From Gonatopus flavifemur (lineage: Eukaryota > Arthropoda > Insecta > Hymenoptera > Dryinidae): DNA of 64,000 nt. Location of the stretch: NCBI GenBank assembly GCA_018340375.1, contig JAFFJZ010000119.1, forward strand, positions 1 through 64,000, written 5' to 3'. Both the position numbers and the translations under genes were made by a program. Shown here piece by piece: positions 11,310 to 22,172 of this stretch. Below the pieces are notes generated by a model. It had not been told where the DNA came from and ran no database searches. It worked only from the letters and a program-made list of their open reading frames with translations. The stretch's first letter is position 1. Each line of letters begins with the position of its first letter.

Positions 11310-12313
11310 CAGGGTGTCCCATTTTGATCTTCAAATGCAAATATCTCAAGAACATGCATCTTAAACCAAAAGTACTCCATACCAAAGTTGTTATACACAG
11401 AGGGGGCCACGAAACTACGATATCAGTTTCATCATAGATGGCGTTATGATCGATTAAAATGGGGTCAACATCATTTTTCCAAACGGGAACCCCCACTTTT
11501 TATTGCTTATTGAAAAACTGAGTAACTTTTGCTCGGAACGTATTCCTAAATTTTTGAAGGTGGCGCCACAATCGATGAAAAATGAAGTCTATGGAACAAT
11601 ATGCGGATATCTTGAGGAATGCATCCAAGAGCCGGAATATCTCATTCGAATGTTGTTGTTAAGAGAGGGGACGACACAATGACGATATCAGTTCCATAGT
11701 AGATGGCGCTGTGGTCGGTAAAAATGGGGTCAACTTCAATTTTTCAAATGGAAACTCCTACTTTTCATCGCATATCATGATTTTACGCGAAAAAATGAAG
11801 AATTCTTGTTTGCAACATTTTTTCTAAATTCTTGAAGATGGAAACGGTGGAAAATGAGGTTGATGAAAAAGTTCTACTGCATTATGTGTGAAGCAACGCT
11901 CAACAAACAGATCAAAACAATAATAATTTCAGAGAAGAAATCGAACACAAAACACAACAAATGTCATGTCCAAAACATTGTAAATGACTTCAATTCAATG
12001 TAACTCTTCTAATGCAGTAGAACTATTTCATCAACCTCATTTTCCACTGTTTGAACTCCAAGAATGTAGGAAAAATGTTTCAAACGAAACTTCCTCATGT
12101 TTTCGCGTAGAATCATGATATGCGTTAAGAAGTAGGAGTTCCCATTTGAAAAATTGAACTTCCTCTCAGTTCAACTGACCACAGCGCCATCTACTATGGA
12201 ACTGATATCGCCATTGTGTCGTCCCCTCTCTTAACAACAACATTCGAATGAGATTTTTCGGCTCTTGGATGCATTCCACAAATCCCGGAATATTGTTTCA
12301 TCGACTTTCTTCC
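11310..12313. mobile_element. Inverted-repeat MITE, right end truncated
   Basis: The left terminus CAGGGTGTCCCATTTTGATC follows a TA. Inverted arms of about 310 bp occupy roughly 11,575-11,885 and 12,010-12,305. The left side also holds a diverged direct duplication of about 265 bp (units beginning near 11,394 and 11,660, each containing GATATCAGTT and ATGGCG). The outer 260 bases of the left end have no partner on the right, so the right end is lost. No transposase. Confidence 0.75.
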
Positions 12314-12329
12314 TAGCAGAATAAATGTA

Positions 12330-12583
12330 ATGAATCTAATGATAAAAATGATACGAATATTCAGTCAGTTGTGTCAACAGTGTACATATGACTCAACTGG
12401 AGATCCTGATTGGGTTGCCGAAGATTATTCGTCACCTCATAAAGACTACATTTCTCTGGACTCCAAAGCAAAAGCTGTAGCTCTAGCTGATTTACATCCA
12501 CATTGGAGCCTCCAAAGTCTTCAATCAGAAGGCACCAGGAAATTAAAGAGGAAAGATAAGTTGGTACAATGAAGGAAAGATGT
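12330..12583 (+). pseudogene. DDE_1 transposase-like gene, exon 1 (first part)
   Basis: The ATG at 12,330 opens 80 codons ending at TGA 12,570-12,572. The frame then continues to 12,583, where the giant LTR element is inserted, and resumes at 39,796. It carries a helix-turn-helix module ('HPHWSLQSLQSEGTRKLKRK'), the usual N-terminus of a DDE_1 (pogo/CENP-B-like) family seen in insects. The TGA falls where the family has a conserved Trp. Taking one ATGT copy, the reading frame is continuous across the 27-kb insertion, which shows what the target was. It may be a transposon gene or a host relative. Confidence 0.75.
12580..12583. repeat. Target site duplication ATGT (left)
   Basis: ATGT immediately before the 5' LTR; matched by ATGT at 39,792-39,795 after the 3' LTR. 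Four bases is the usual gypsy-family duplication and shows both LTRs belong to one insertion. Confidence 0.9.
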
Positions 12584-14662
12584 TGTAACGTATCCCGAAA
12601 TTTCCGATATTTCTAAACCCCTAACGACATACTATATATATACGTCTCACACATACATATATATACATGTAAATCATACTTCTCGTATGTGTACACGTAA
12701 ACGTAAGCGTACGAAACGTAAGGCCCGATACGTGCGCACATGCAAATTTCCATGTAGGTAAACTATCGAACGAAAAATCTCTTTACGAACTCTTTTACCC
12801 TCATAGAAAATATCGATATCGATATAACAGTTTTCTTTTACTCTTTTCCTAAAATGACCACTGCAGACAATACAGTTTCCCTACACCCTGTCAAAATTCA
12901 TGATACCATACGATACCCCACTACGAAACGATTCCTCTTCTTTGCCACCGAAGAACAGACAAAGAAAACATGAGACAGAACGAGTCCACTATAATAACCG
13001 ACTTGACGAAAATTCTTTTAAAATCAATATTCACCTACTACAACCCTATAATAAACACTGAACATACCTAAAACAGAGCCTCTTTTCTTCTCAATTTTTT
13101 CATATAAACGAATCGACAGACGAAAGACGACACGACCTACCATAAATAACCCTACCATAAAAGAACGGTATAGACGTATGGTCAACTCTCCTTACAACCG
13201 AAGACCTATGTCTTAATTCTCATACCATGTATAAAAACTTCTGTGAATTTTTCATCACAGATATTCAGTTTAGTGAACATTTTTAATAAATACTTCAATA
13301 TTAAACAATAACTACTATCAACTTCGAATTATACATGGATGAATTTGTCTTCTAGGAACATGATGTCTCTCTCTATCTCTGTCCTTTTTTCTCTCTTGTC
13401 GTTCGATGAGTATAATCGAATATGATTTCTTTTGATAAATTTAAAACAACTTGTCATATTAACTCTCTATAAATTCTTCCTGAACTATAGAGAAATCCTT
13501 TTCTCTCGTCCTTTTCTAATTTCTAGTAAATTTTCATAATATTTTCAAACTTCTAATAAATTCCTTCAAACTTTTGGAACTCTTTATGATCTCTTCAACC
13601 TATGTGAATTCTTTTCCCGTCTCTATTCAAATATTGTCGAATTTTTATAAAACAACATATATTACATGATAACAAATCCCTATCTTGCACAAAATCCTAT
13701 CGAAGAATTCTTTTTGAGCTCTTTTCCACCGACAACCTTAAATAGAGTTATTGATCAATTAACCAGATAAATTCAATCAAATAATTCAGCCAATATAGAT
13801 CTACAAACGAATAATCCGATATAAATCCTCAAGGAATAAGAATTCGATAAATTTAGTAACTTCGAATATCACTGTCTCTCTCACTCTTGTTTCATTCTCA
13901 CTTACAGAAACCGATAAAATTCTGCTATACTGATTTTCTCCCAATTCATTGGATGAATTATGATTCAATAGTCTGAATGAAAATCAAATAGAATACCCTG
14001 AATCAATATCATGTTGATATATATATATATATATATATATATATCTGTCTCTCTCTCTTTCTCTCTCTCTCTCTTTCTCTCACCCTACGATTTTTACAGA
14101 TTGGAAAACCTAAAGAAACCTTGGTAAAAGATGATTAAATACATAATAAATACCAGTAATTATAAGATCCAACACCCATGGAATCACCCTAGTGAATATA
14201 TATATATATATATAAATGTAAATTCTCATGTAAAAAACCAGTTCAAACTAACAATTCGAAAAATGTTTCAATATTTCAATTAATCGAACTAATTACATTC
14301 ACCACAACATAAAACCATACTCTCTTCGTAAATTCCAATTCAAATCAATGGTTCTATGAAAAATCACAGTTACATGTATATATATATATATATTCCTGAA
14401 ATACATAAAAATAAGAAAATTCATCTGAGTCCAACTTTTCGAACGCTCAACGTAAAGCGAGGGAGGAACGTAGCGCATCGAGGATTTGGACATCAGATAA
14501 AATAGTAGATAATTTTCTAGATACCTAAAATATTATAGAACAGAAAATTTTTGATTTTGAGTACCACTGAGAGCAAGCTTCTTGAACTCTCATTGGTACA
14601 AACAAGAACTATTCCCACCGCGCGACCTTTGACCAATCGTTGCCCTTGAAGGAAAATCGAGC

Positions 14663-14670
14663 TCTTTAAA
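14663..14670 (+). promoter_or_regulatory. Candidate LTR TATA-like box
   Basis: TTTAAATA in the context GAGCTCTTTAAATACCGC within the LTR; initiator-like TCATTAC lies about 60 bases downstream. The equivalent sits near 37,837 in the 3' LTR. Inferred only. Confidence 0.35.
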
Positions 14671-15293
14671 TACCGCATGAATTCTTCAATTTTCACCACT
14701 CTTTTCTCAAACATTCTTTGAGTCATTACTTTTCTCGACAACTTCTCGCTATTCACATAACATCAGTCCTTCTTAGGACTTCGACGAAATCGACTGCGAA
14801 CATACAACCACCGTTACTAGACGTCACCGACCTCCAATACTACGACAGGACTATCTCCATCTTCGTTACACTCAACGTGGGTCATCCTCACAGACGGACT
14901 ACGGACGCACGGGTGTGCTATCGCAACCAGTTAGTATTTCTTCTGAAATACCACCATTGAAATCAGACTGCGGTCCTGTGTTAATCAACCGGGACCATTA
15001 AGCAGTATACACAATACACAACACCGAGACAGTGCCTTCGAGAGGGGGAAAATTCACCAACAATAAGTGAATTTTCCACAATTCGGGTGGGAAAAAGGAA
15101 TTAAAATCCCTTTCTGAATCAAATCTTGTGCAATAGTTTGTGTTGTTTTTAAAAGTTTCTTCATTCTTATTAAATTCAAAGTGTTTTTTTTTGTATCAAT
15201 CAATTTTATTCGCGTGGGAGTTAAATTCAGTTACTTTTCTCTTTTATATTTTTCTAATCGTTCTTCTTTTATTTCGTTTCTTTTTTCCATTCA

Positions 15294-15617
15294 GTGAAGA
15301 TCAAGGTCGAGAGTAAAATCAACGAGGTCAAAAGACGGGTACATTTCATTAAACAGAGGATCGAGGAACGGAACCTCGATGTTAGGAATAATCGCGCCCC
15401 AACCTCTGGACTAGCCTGGAGGAATTTTAAACGCAATGCAGCCCGGGACGATAAGAATCTTATTCAACTCTCCAAGGAGTTAGAAAATTTATATATTTTC
15501 AAAAACTCTTTGGAAGTTAGAAAAGAGCTCACTTATAAGGAAGATTGGGATCTCTCCGAAGATCCTCCTTGTAAAGCACTATATGGGGAAAATCACTCGT
15601 GCACTTCGTGTAAATAG
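15294..15617 (+). CDS. LTR-internal ORF of unknown function (5' copy)
   Basis: An open frame of about 107 codons encodes a Lys/Arg/Glu-rich, probably helical protein ending in a Cys pair ('HSCTSCK'). It has no in-frame ATG near its beginning, but starts exactly after a strong splice-acceptor-like sequence (long T-rich tract then CCATTCAG at 15,287-15,294). It is therefore more likely a spliced exon than an independent gene. The same frame is present in the 3' LTR. No family is recognised. Coding exons inside LTRs are unusual. Confidence 0.4.
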   Translation: MKIKVESKINEVKRRVHFIKQRIEERNLDVRNNRAPTSGLAWRNFKRNAARDDKNLIQLSKELENLYIFKNSLEVRKELTYKEDWDLSEDPPCKALYGENHSCTSCK

Positions 15618-16635
15618 TCAATTTAAAACACCAAAACAATTTCTTTGCCCCACCTTTGTCCAATTCGAAGCATTCGTGCTCATTGCATGAAGTTCTATGG
15701 AAGAAGGTGTTCCCTCCTGTTCCATTTCCTATACTCCCTTCGACGGCAATGAAGTCAACTGAGTCGTCATCTTTCCTCTTCCTAACTCCCTTTTCTTAAT
15801 AACATAGCAATATATATATATATATATATATATATTCAAATTTACCTGGATAGCGAACGCTGTCAATACATTCATGCTTACAGATTCACGGACTTCTCTT
15901 TCTAACTTATCTCTCTCTCTCTCTGCCTTTCTTCATACGATACGGTATACGTGGGAATACCCCTCTCTTTCTATATCACTTTCTTTCTCTAATACCTCTC
16001 TTTTTAACACTCATCTCTCTCTCTCTCTCTCGTTCGTTCAAGACATATATTGAAGAGCTCGATTTGCTTCAATAAAACCGCTTGAAGGTCGGAATTCAAT
16101 AAGGAGAAAATATATAAAATGGATAAGTGACTTTTAATTACTGAGTAACCCTCAGAGTTAGAGGGATTTTTTCGTTTTTTAATATTTTAGGAAAACCAAA
16201 TTTACAAATTATCTACTGTTATCAAGTAACCCTCGGAATTTGAAGATATTTTGAATTTGATGTTTCCTCCTTCATAAACCCTTAACAATTTGAATATTCA
16301 CTGAGTAACCCTCAAGAATATCTAAATGAATAATATCCTATTAATAACTATATTAATAAAGGTTCAAACCATATAATTGTGGTCATTTTAAGATAAAATA
16401 TTATGTTAATCAGGTTCATGAACTATCTTTGAATAAATCATTAAGTATTATATATATATATGAGAGACAATTCATTTCAGAATCCTAACCCTGGTCCTTG
16501 TGTAGGCACATCCCTACCTAAAGCGGGGTTATCAAAGGGGTTGTCAGACTCTGATTTGGCAATTCCTTAAAATATCCGCTCGTTGTAGATAAATCTTGAA
16601 GATTTTGACGTAACAAGCGGTTATTATAAAAATTT

Positions 16636-16652
16636 TGGCGCAGTCGGTAGGA
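16636..16652 (+). promoter_or_regulatory. Primer binding site, tRNA-Ser-like
   Basis: TGGCGCAGTCGGTAGGA complements CCA plus the acceptor and T-arm 3' side of insect tRNA-Ser. The 17.6/297 group of Drosophila gypsy elements also uses tRNA-Ser. It starts 20 nt after the 5' LTR end, rather than the usual few bases. Confidence 0.8.
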
Positions 16653-18023
16653 CTGACAAGGATGTTGATATGATATTGTTTCCTTCTTCCAAATAATTAC
16701 ATCGAGAATTTTCGTTTCAAATTATGATCACTAATCGTTCAAATCAAAAATTCAACTAAATATCTCATCACGATAAATTCGAATGAATTCAACCCAAACA
16801 AGAATCCTATGATCTGTTTGGGAACAAAAGAGCTCGTAACTCGAAACAAATCGACATGAATCATTCCATACTTCAAGGTTTTCTATAGACCGATAGCTCT
16901 CTCTCTTTCTAATCATAAAACCTGGCAGCCCACGACGAAGCACCTGTGTCGCGCAGAGGCGCCTGCGGTCAATTCGACCCCGATGCAAGAATAGTGGCGA
17001 AATTAGGGTTCAACTACCTGCGTTACTTCAATGCTTACAAAGAGCTAAATTGAGGACTCTTATAATTTCCTTCACACTACGGTCAAATCAACTTTTCTTC
17101 CTTTCGCATGAATTTCTAACGGTGACTCACTTTCTCTGAAGAATTTACTCTACACGAAAGGTACATCTGAATCTTTGTGTTAGACCCTTCGAATCGAAAT
17201 AATATGTATGAATCACATGCGTATTGGAATCAAAACTAATGAATATCGAAATATACAGAATTCAATAACTAAAAAATCCATAAATTCTTAGAATGTTCAT
17301 TTTTCGAACTAACGAATAAATTTCAATGAAACTCTTTCCAAATAACCCATTTTTCTAAATGAAGTTCAATCCAATGTCGTAACTTATCATTAAAATTGTT
17401 GAGAGACGAACTTATTAATTACGGATGCACTCTTCGATACAACCCACACGCGCGTACAATCGATAGCTGCATACCCTTTTACGGACGCACTTTTCAATAC
17501 AACTATAAAAACGGAAGCGTATAATTGATAGCTGCGTACCCATTTGAATAACAAATTCAAAATAAATAAAACACTCTTCAACATCACTCTCAATATGAAA
17601 TTTTAATGAAACAAATTAAGTTGAAAGAATTGAACTTTGAAACATAAAAGACACTTATAAAAAAATCAAATAAATGAAACGTCAAATTTTCTCTTGTACT
17701 CAAATCAAATTTCTTCAAATAAAAGGACCTAAAAGGAATTCTTTACATGATTATCAAGGAATGATAAGAAAAGACTCGAACGAATAAATATCTCTGCAAC
17801 GAATGGAAATTTATTGATGAATCACAAAATCTTCATACTAGATTATGAACTGATTTCAATTACATTAACCCTGAAAAGGAAGAAGAAAATACATTTCTTT
17901 AATAAAATTGTTGATCAAACAATTTCTCTTATAAATGACAAGGATTTCAAAGAGAATTCACATCTATTAGATCACTAATCATTGAGTCGAATCTAAAAAT
18001 TCACCACTTCCATTATTTTCATG
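16653..18023. other. Element leader, no gene
   Basis: About 1.4 kb of A+T-rich leader between the PBS and the repeat array. A short duplicated phrase (ACGGAYGCACTCTTCRATACA type) occurs at about 17,420 and 17,480. No convincing coding frame. Confidence 0.6.
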
Positions 18024-20060
18024 TAGCGACTTCGATAATCGCTAACATAAATAACACGTTATAGAAGATCCACCACTTCAAATCTTCTAAGAATTGATTT
18101 AAAGATCCTAATTAACATATACAACGAAATGGAAAGATAAATAACATAATATAACAACGGAAACATAAAAATCCTCAAAATAAGTCTAGCGACTTTGACG
18201 AAACACACACATAAGATACACTTTATAAAAGACCTATCACCTCAAATCTTCTGAGATTTGATTCAAACATTCTATCTAACGAACACAATCAAAAGAAAGG
18301 ATTAATAATACTTCATAATAATGAAATCACAAAATTCTTGAAAATAGGTTAGCGACTTTGATAATCGCTAACATAAATAACACGTTATAGAAGACCCACC
18401 ACTTCAAATCTATTAGAATTTTATATACACACCACTACTCCACCACAGATAGAATCAAAACCATTCAAAACACTACTCACTACATTGAACTTGAGAATTC
18501 ATAAATTTCACGTAGCGACTTTGACAATCGCAAACACAAAACACGCCTTATACAAAATCCATCATTTCAAATCTATTAGAATTCTATATATACATTACAA
18601 TTACACCACAAGCACAATTAGAACAACTTGAAACACAATTCATTCTATTGAAGTCGAGAAACACAAAAAATCACTTAGCGACTTTGAGAATCACAGATAT
18701 AAAAAGAACTGACTAATATTGAACTAGTATTTCAAATCTTTTGAGATTTGATCTACAAGTCGTATTCATCCTACACAGTCATGAGGAATTACTAGAAACC
18801 ATTTGTAATACAAAATTCTTAAAACTTGAAAAATAAGTTCAACGATTTCATTAACCGCAAAACCAAAATACTGTTCTCTTTATACCTATCATTTCAAAGC
18901 TTTTGCATTTCGAAAACTTCGATTATACTATATTAATTAAATGAATATACATTGTACCACACATTGAGGAATCATCGAATTTGAACTTAGATTCTATGAG
19001 TCAAACAAGAACTAGAGATTTCAATATCTACTATATCATAGAATACATGAATGAAGTTGAATTGATTTGAACAGAACAAGTTGAGAGATAGGAAACTAAT
19101 TGAATAATACTTATAAAATAAAACAATTACAAAATGCTTTCTGAATTGAATATGTTCTATTGAGAAGATCATTGATTGAAGAAATCCTTGTAACGAATAC
19201 AGATAACATTGCCAAAATCATAGAAATTTTAAAGGTAAGTTCAACGACTTTGACAAGTCGCAAACATAAAACACATTTTTTAGAAAACTTATCACTTCGA
19301 ATCATTCAGGACCTGCTTTGAGGATCGCAATCATTCTATGCAATCAAGTAAAAGGATTGGTAACATTGTATAATGATAAAAGTTCAAAATCTTGAAAAAG
19401 AGGTTTAGCGACTTCAACAACCACAGACATAAGATCAAATTCATATTAAACCTATGATTTAAAACCTATTAGAATTTGATATATATATCACGATCACACT
19501 ATAGAAACAATCAAAATCATTTGAAATGCAATTCATTCTATTGAAACCAAAACTCACAAATTACGCTTAGCGACTTTGAGAATTAGAGAATAAAAAGAAC
19601 TGGTTATTTCTAAACTAATACTTCGAATCTTCTGAAGTTTGATTTGCGAGTTGTATTCATTCTATACAATCATACTAAACATTTAAAAATCATTCGTAAT
19701 ATAGGGATCTCAAAAACTTAGAAAATAGGTTCAACGATTACAAGAGTCGCAGAATCAAAATTCAATTTTCCTTATAACAAGCACTTTAAAACTTCTACAA
19801 TCCGAAAATTTGACTATATCATATCATACACACACTGAGTAATCACTCAGAACACTATACGCTACGCCATACACAACAATTCTCAAAATTCGAATTTAAA
19901 TTCTAAGAGCTTAATAATAACAGAGATTCCAACATCCCCTATATCGATAAACACGTGAATAGAGTTAATTCAACAAACAAAAACAAGTCGAAAGGATAAA
20001 CCAATTACGATTCAGCAATCAAGGAAAATCTAGTAACTTACTATATAACACTAGATTAAC
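18024..20060 (+). repeat. 163-bp tandem repeat array in the leader, two 892-bp higher-order copies
   Basis: A core related to TAGCGACTTTGANAATCGC recurs at 18,024, 18,187, 18,350, 18,513, 18,676, 18,840, 19,242, 19,406, 19,568 and 19,732, about 163 bp apart except for one 402-bp gap. Positions 18,350-18,840 match 19,242-19,732 at a constant offset of 892, so the array is a duplicated higher-order unit; the sequence near 18,961 likewise matches about 19,861. Several cores contain the inverted pair AGCGA...TCGCT. The position, leader upstream of gag, is that of the Su(Hw) insulator in Drosophila gypsy, but the motif differs. Confidence 0.85.
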
Positions 20061-20124
20061 GCGAATAAACAATTCCATTAACAAAAGATTATAAATTCTC
20101 TTTTCTTCACCTTAAATGAGGTGA

Positions 20125-22143
20125 ATGTCAGGCATTAATACTCGTAGTAAAAACAAACAATTGACGGAAGAATTAAAAGATAAATCTCTGAACCAAAAAA
20201 CCCTGAATCCAATAGAAGAAGGAGAAAAGAAAGACGAGTTTGAGAATATCGAAGATCCTTTTTCATCATCTTGCAAACTCACACGTACTCCAGAAAAGAA
20301 AACTGTTGAGAACAAAACTGCAAATAAAAGAGAAGAAGATAATTCAAACGAGAGTGATTTTGAGAATACAATTCTCGCTGGTCAATTTAGCGGAACTTCT
20401 ATCGAAAACAACGAAGGAATACCAACCCAGTTTTTGAGCAGTACTCCTCTCAAAGAAAACGAAGTTACTGGTGAAAACAATATAAATTCAACCCCTACGA
20501 TCTTAGAGACAAAAAAACCCATAAAACGAGCTATAGGAAAAATCACTAGAAAAATCACTCAAGGAACTATAAAGCGACCTATCAGAAATACCACAAAGAA
20601 AATTACTGTAAAAACTGTCGAAAAACGTAAAGAAAATCCTATTGTACTCCGAAAGACTACAAATTCACCAGACAAAATGGGAGACCAGTATATTAAAATT
20701 CAAAATGCGGTATCGCTGATCCCTGTCTTTTCTGGAACTCGAGATGGATGTAGCTTTAGTTAGTTCGCTGCCGCTTGCAATGATGCAAGACTACTCATCA
20801 ATCCTGCAATAGAAAGGAATCTAACCACATTGATTCGTTCAAAATTAAGAGATGGAGCATTACATATTGTTCGCAGTTCAAATCCTGCGACCATCGAGGA
20901 ATTACTCAACGTACTGAAAGGAATTTATTCCATCCGTGAGTCGAGTATAGAACTCATTGGCAAATTGGGAACTTTATGTCAACAAACACACGAAGATGCA
21001 GCTTCTTATTTCAGTCGAACTAGGAAATTAGGTTCGAGAATAATAGAGGCGTATAAAAATGAAAACGACAACGCTATATCTGTTGAAAAAACAGAAGAAT
21101 TTGAAACCGCCGTTTGTAAAGCTTTCGTGCGAGGGTTGAAACAAGAAATTTTTGCTCTGATGACTGAAAGAGAAGATTTCAACATCGCCGGACCAGAAGC
21201 TATTACCCTTGAAAAGGAAATTGCAGCTCAAAAACAATTGAGAACTCTATCACTCAAAGAAGAGAAACGTGGACTCTGTGATAAATTCGGACACCAATCA
21301 GATGATTGTCCGATTTTGAACAAAGACAAAATTGAAAAATCTACGCGATGTCAAATTTGTAGTCGTGACGGTCATACTGCGGTTCAATGTAATAAATACA
21401 GGAAATCAAATGATAGCATCCAACTACAGTGTCAAATATGCAAAAAATATGGACACGAAGCCAACGTATGTAGAAGTCGTGATTCCTCGAGATGCACAAA
21501 TTGTAACAAACGAGGACATACTGCACGAGAATGTCGAGATTCTTTCCAAAGAAACGCAGACACCTGTCAAATTTGTAAAAAAATCGGACATCAAGCGAAC
21601 GAGTGTAGATATTATGCACCTATCCGGGCGATGCAACCGAGGAGATGCCAAAAATGCAATTCAATTGAGCATATTACTGAACGTTGCCCTTTGAATAGAC
21701 CTTGTCCAAAATGTAATCAGATGGGACATTTTGCTAAGGAATGCAGAAATTTTGTTTCTTGTCAATATTGCGAAAGAAATGGACATGAAGCGAAAAATTG
21801 TCCAGAGATTATCACACGAAATACGAGAAACACGATGCAATGTCAATTCTGCAAGAGGATGGGTCACTCTATGGAAACCTGTTTTAAATTAAAATCACCA
21901 AATACTAGTGGAAAATTTTGCACCTTCTGTAAGAATAATTCCCACACGATTGATGACTGTAGTGTCCGAAGAGACGCTCAAAATATAAGGAGCTCGGGAA
22001 ACTCCCAGAGCCTCCCTCAGAGGGAGGCTGGAAATCGAAACCAAATTCCTTCTCACAATTCAAACAACACGCGTCCGAATCAGAATGTTCACTACGCGAT
22101 GATCCACGCAGAAGACATCGTGGAACAACCAATGTCGAATTAG
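20125..22143 (+). pseudogene. gag: Gag with nine complete CCHC zinc knuckles, one in-frame stop
   Basis: The ATG at 20,125 opens a frame that spans 673 codons, interrupted by TAG at 20,761-20,763 just before the region resembling the gypsy capsid core. The N-terminal part is long, Lys/Glu/Thr-rich and probably disordered. The capsid-like part runs to about 21,270. From 21,349 to 21,960 there are nine complete Cx2Cx4Hx4C motifs (for example 'CQICKKYGHEANVC', 'CPKCNQMGHFAKEC'), preceded by one degenerate copy near 21,278. Gypsy Gags normally have one or two. The stop may be a disabling mutation or a readthrough site. Pol follows in the -1 frame, with overlap before 22,143. Confidence 0.85.
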
Positions 22144-22172
22144 CCCTAGAACAACACTCCCCAGCTATCAAA

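Larger units (their letters stand above)
12584..16615 (+). repeat. 5' LTR (4,032 bp)
   Basis: Begins TGTAACGTATCCCGAAATTT and ends TTTTGACGTAACA, so it has the expected TG...CA ends. A TATA-like TTTAAATA at about 14,663 and an AATAAA at about 16,071 suggest U3 of roughly 2.1 kb and a long R. It contains TA and CT microsatellites (about 14,018-14,080, 15,812-15,834), three GAGTAACCCTC-type words about 80 bp apart (16,143, 16,224, 16,303) and a 107-codon open frame. It differs from the 3' LTR by small changes concentrated after about 15,050. Confidence 0.95.

Noticed and set aside
14517..14960. Overlapping 79-80-codon frames on both strands in the LTR (and at 37,691-38,134)
   Set aside because: No ATG-supported start on the plus strand, no splice or family signal; likely chance openness.
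18024..20060. CRISPR-like array
   Set aside because: Units are 163 bp with diverged, non-spacer-like intervals in a eukaryotic retroelement; not a CRISPR.
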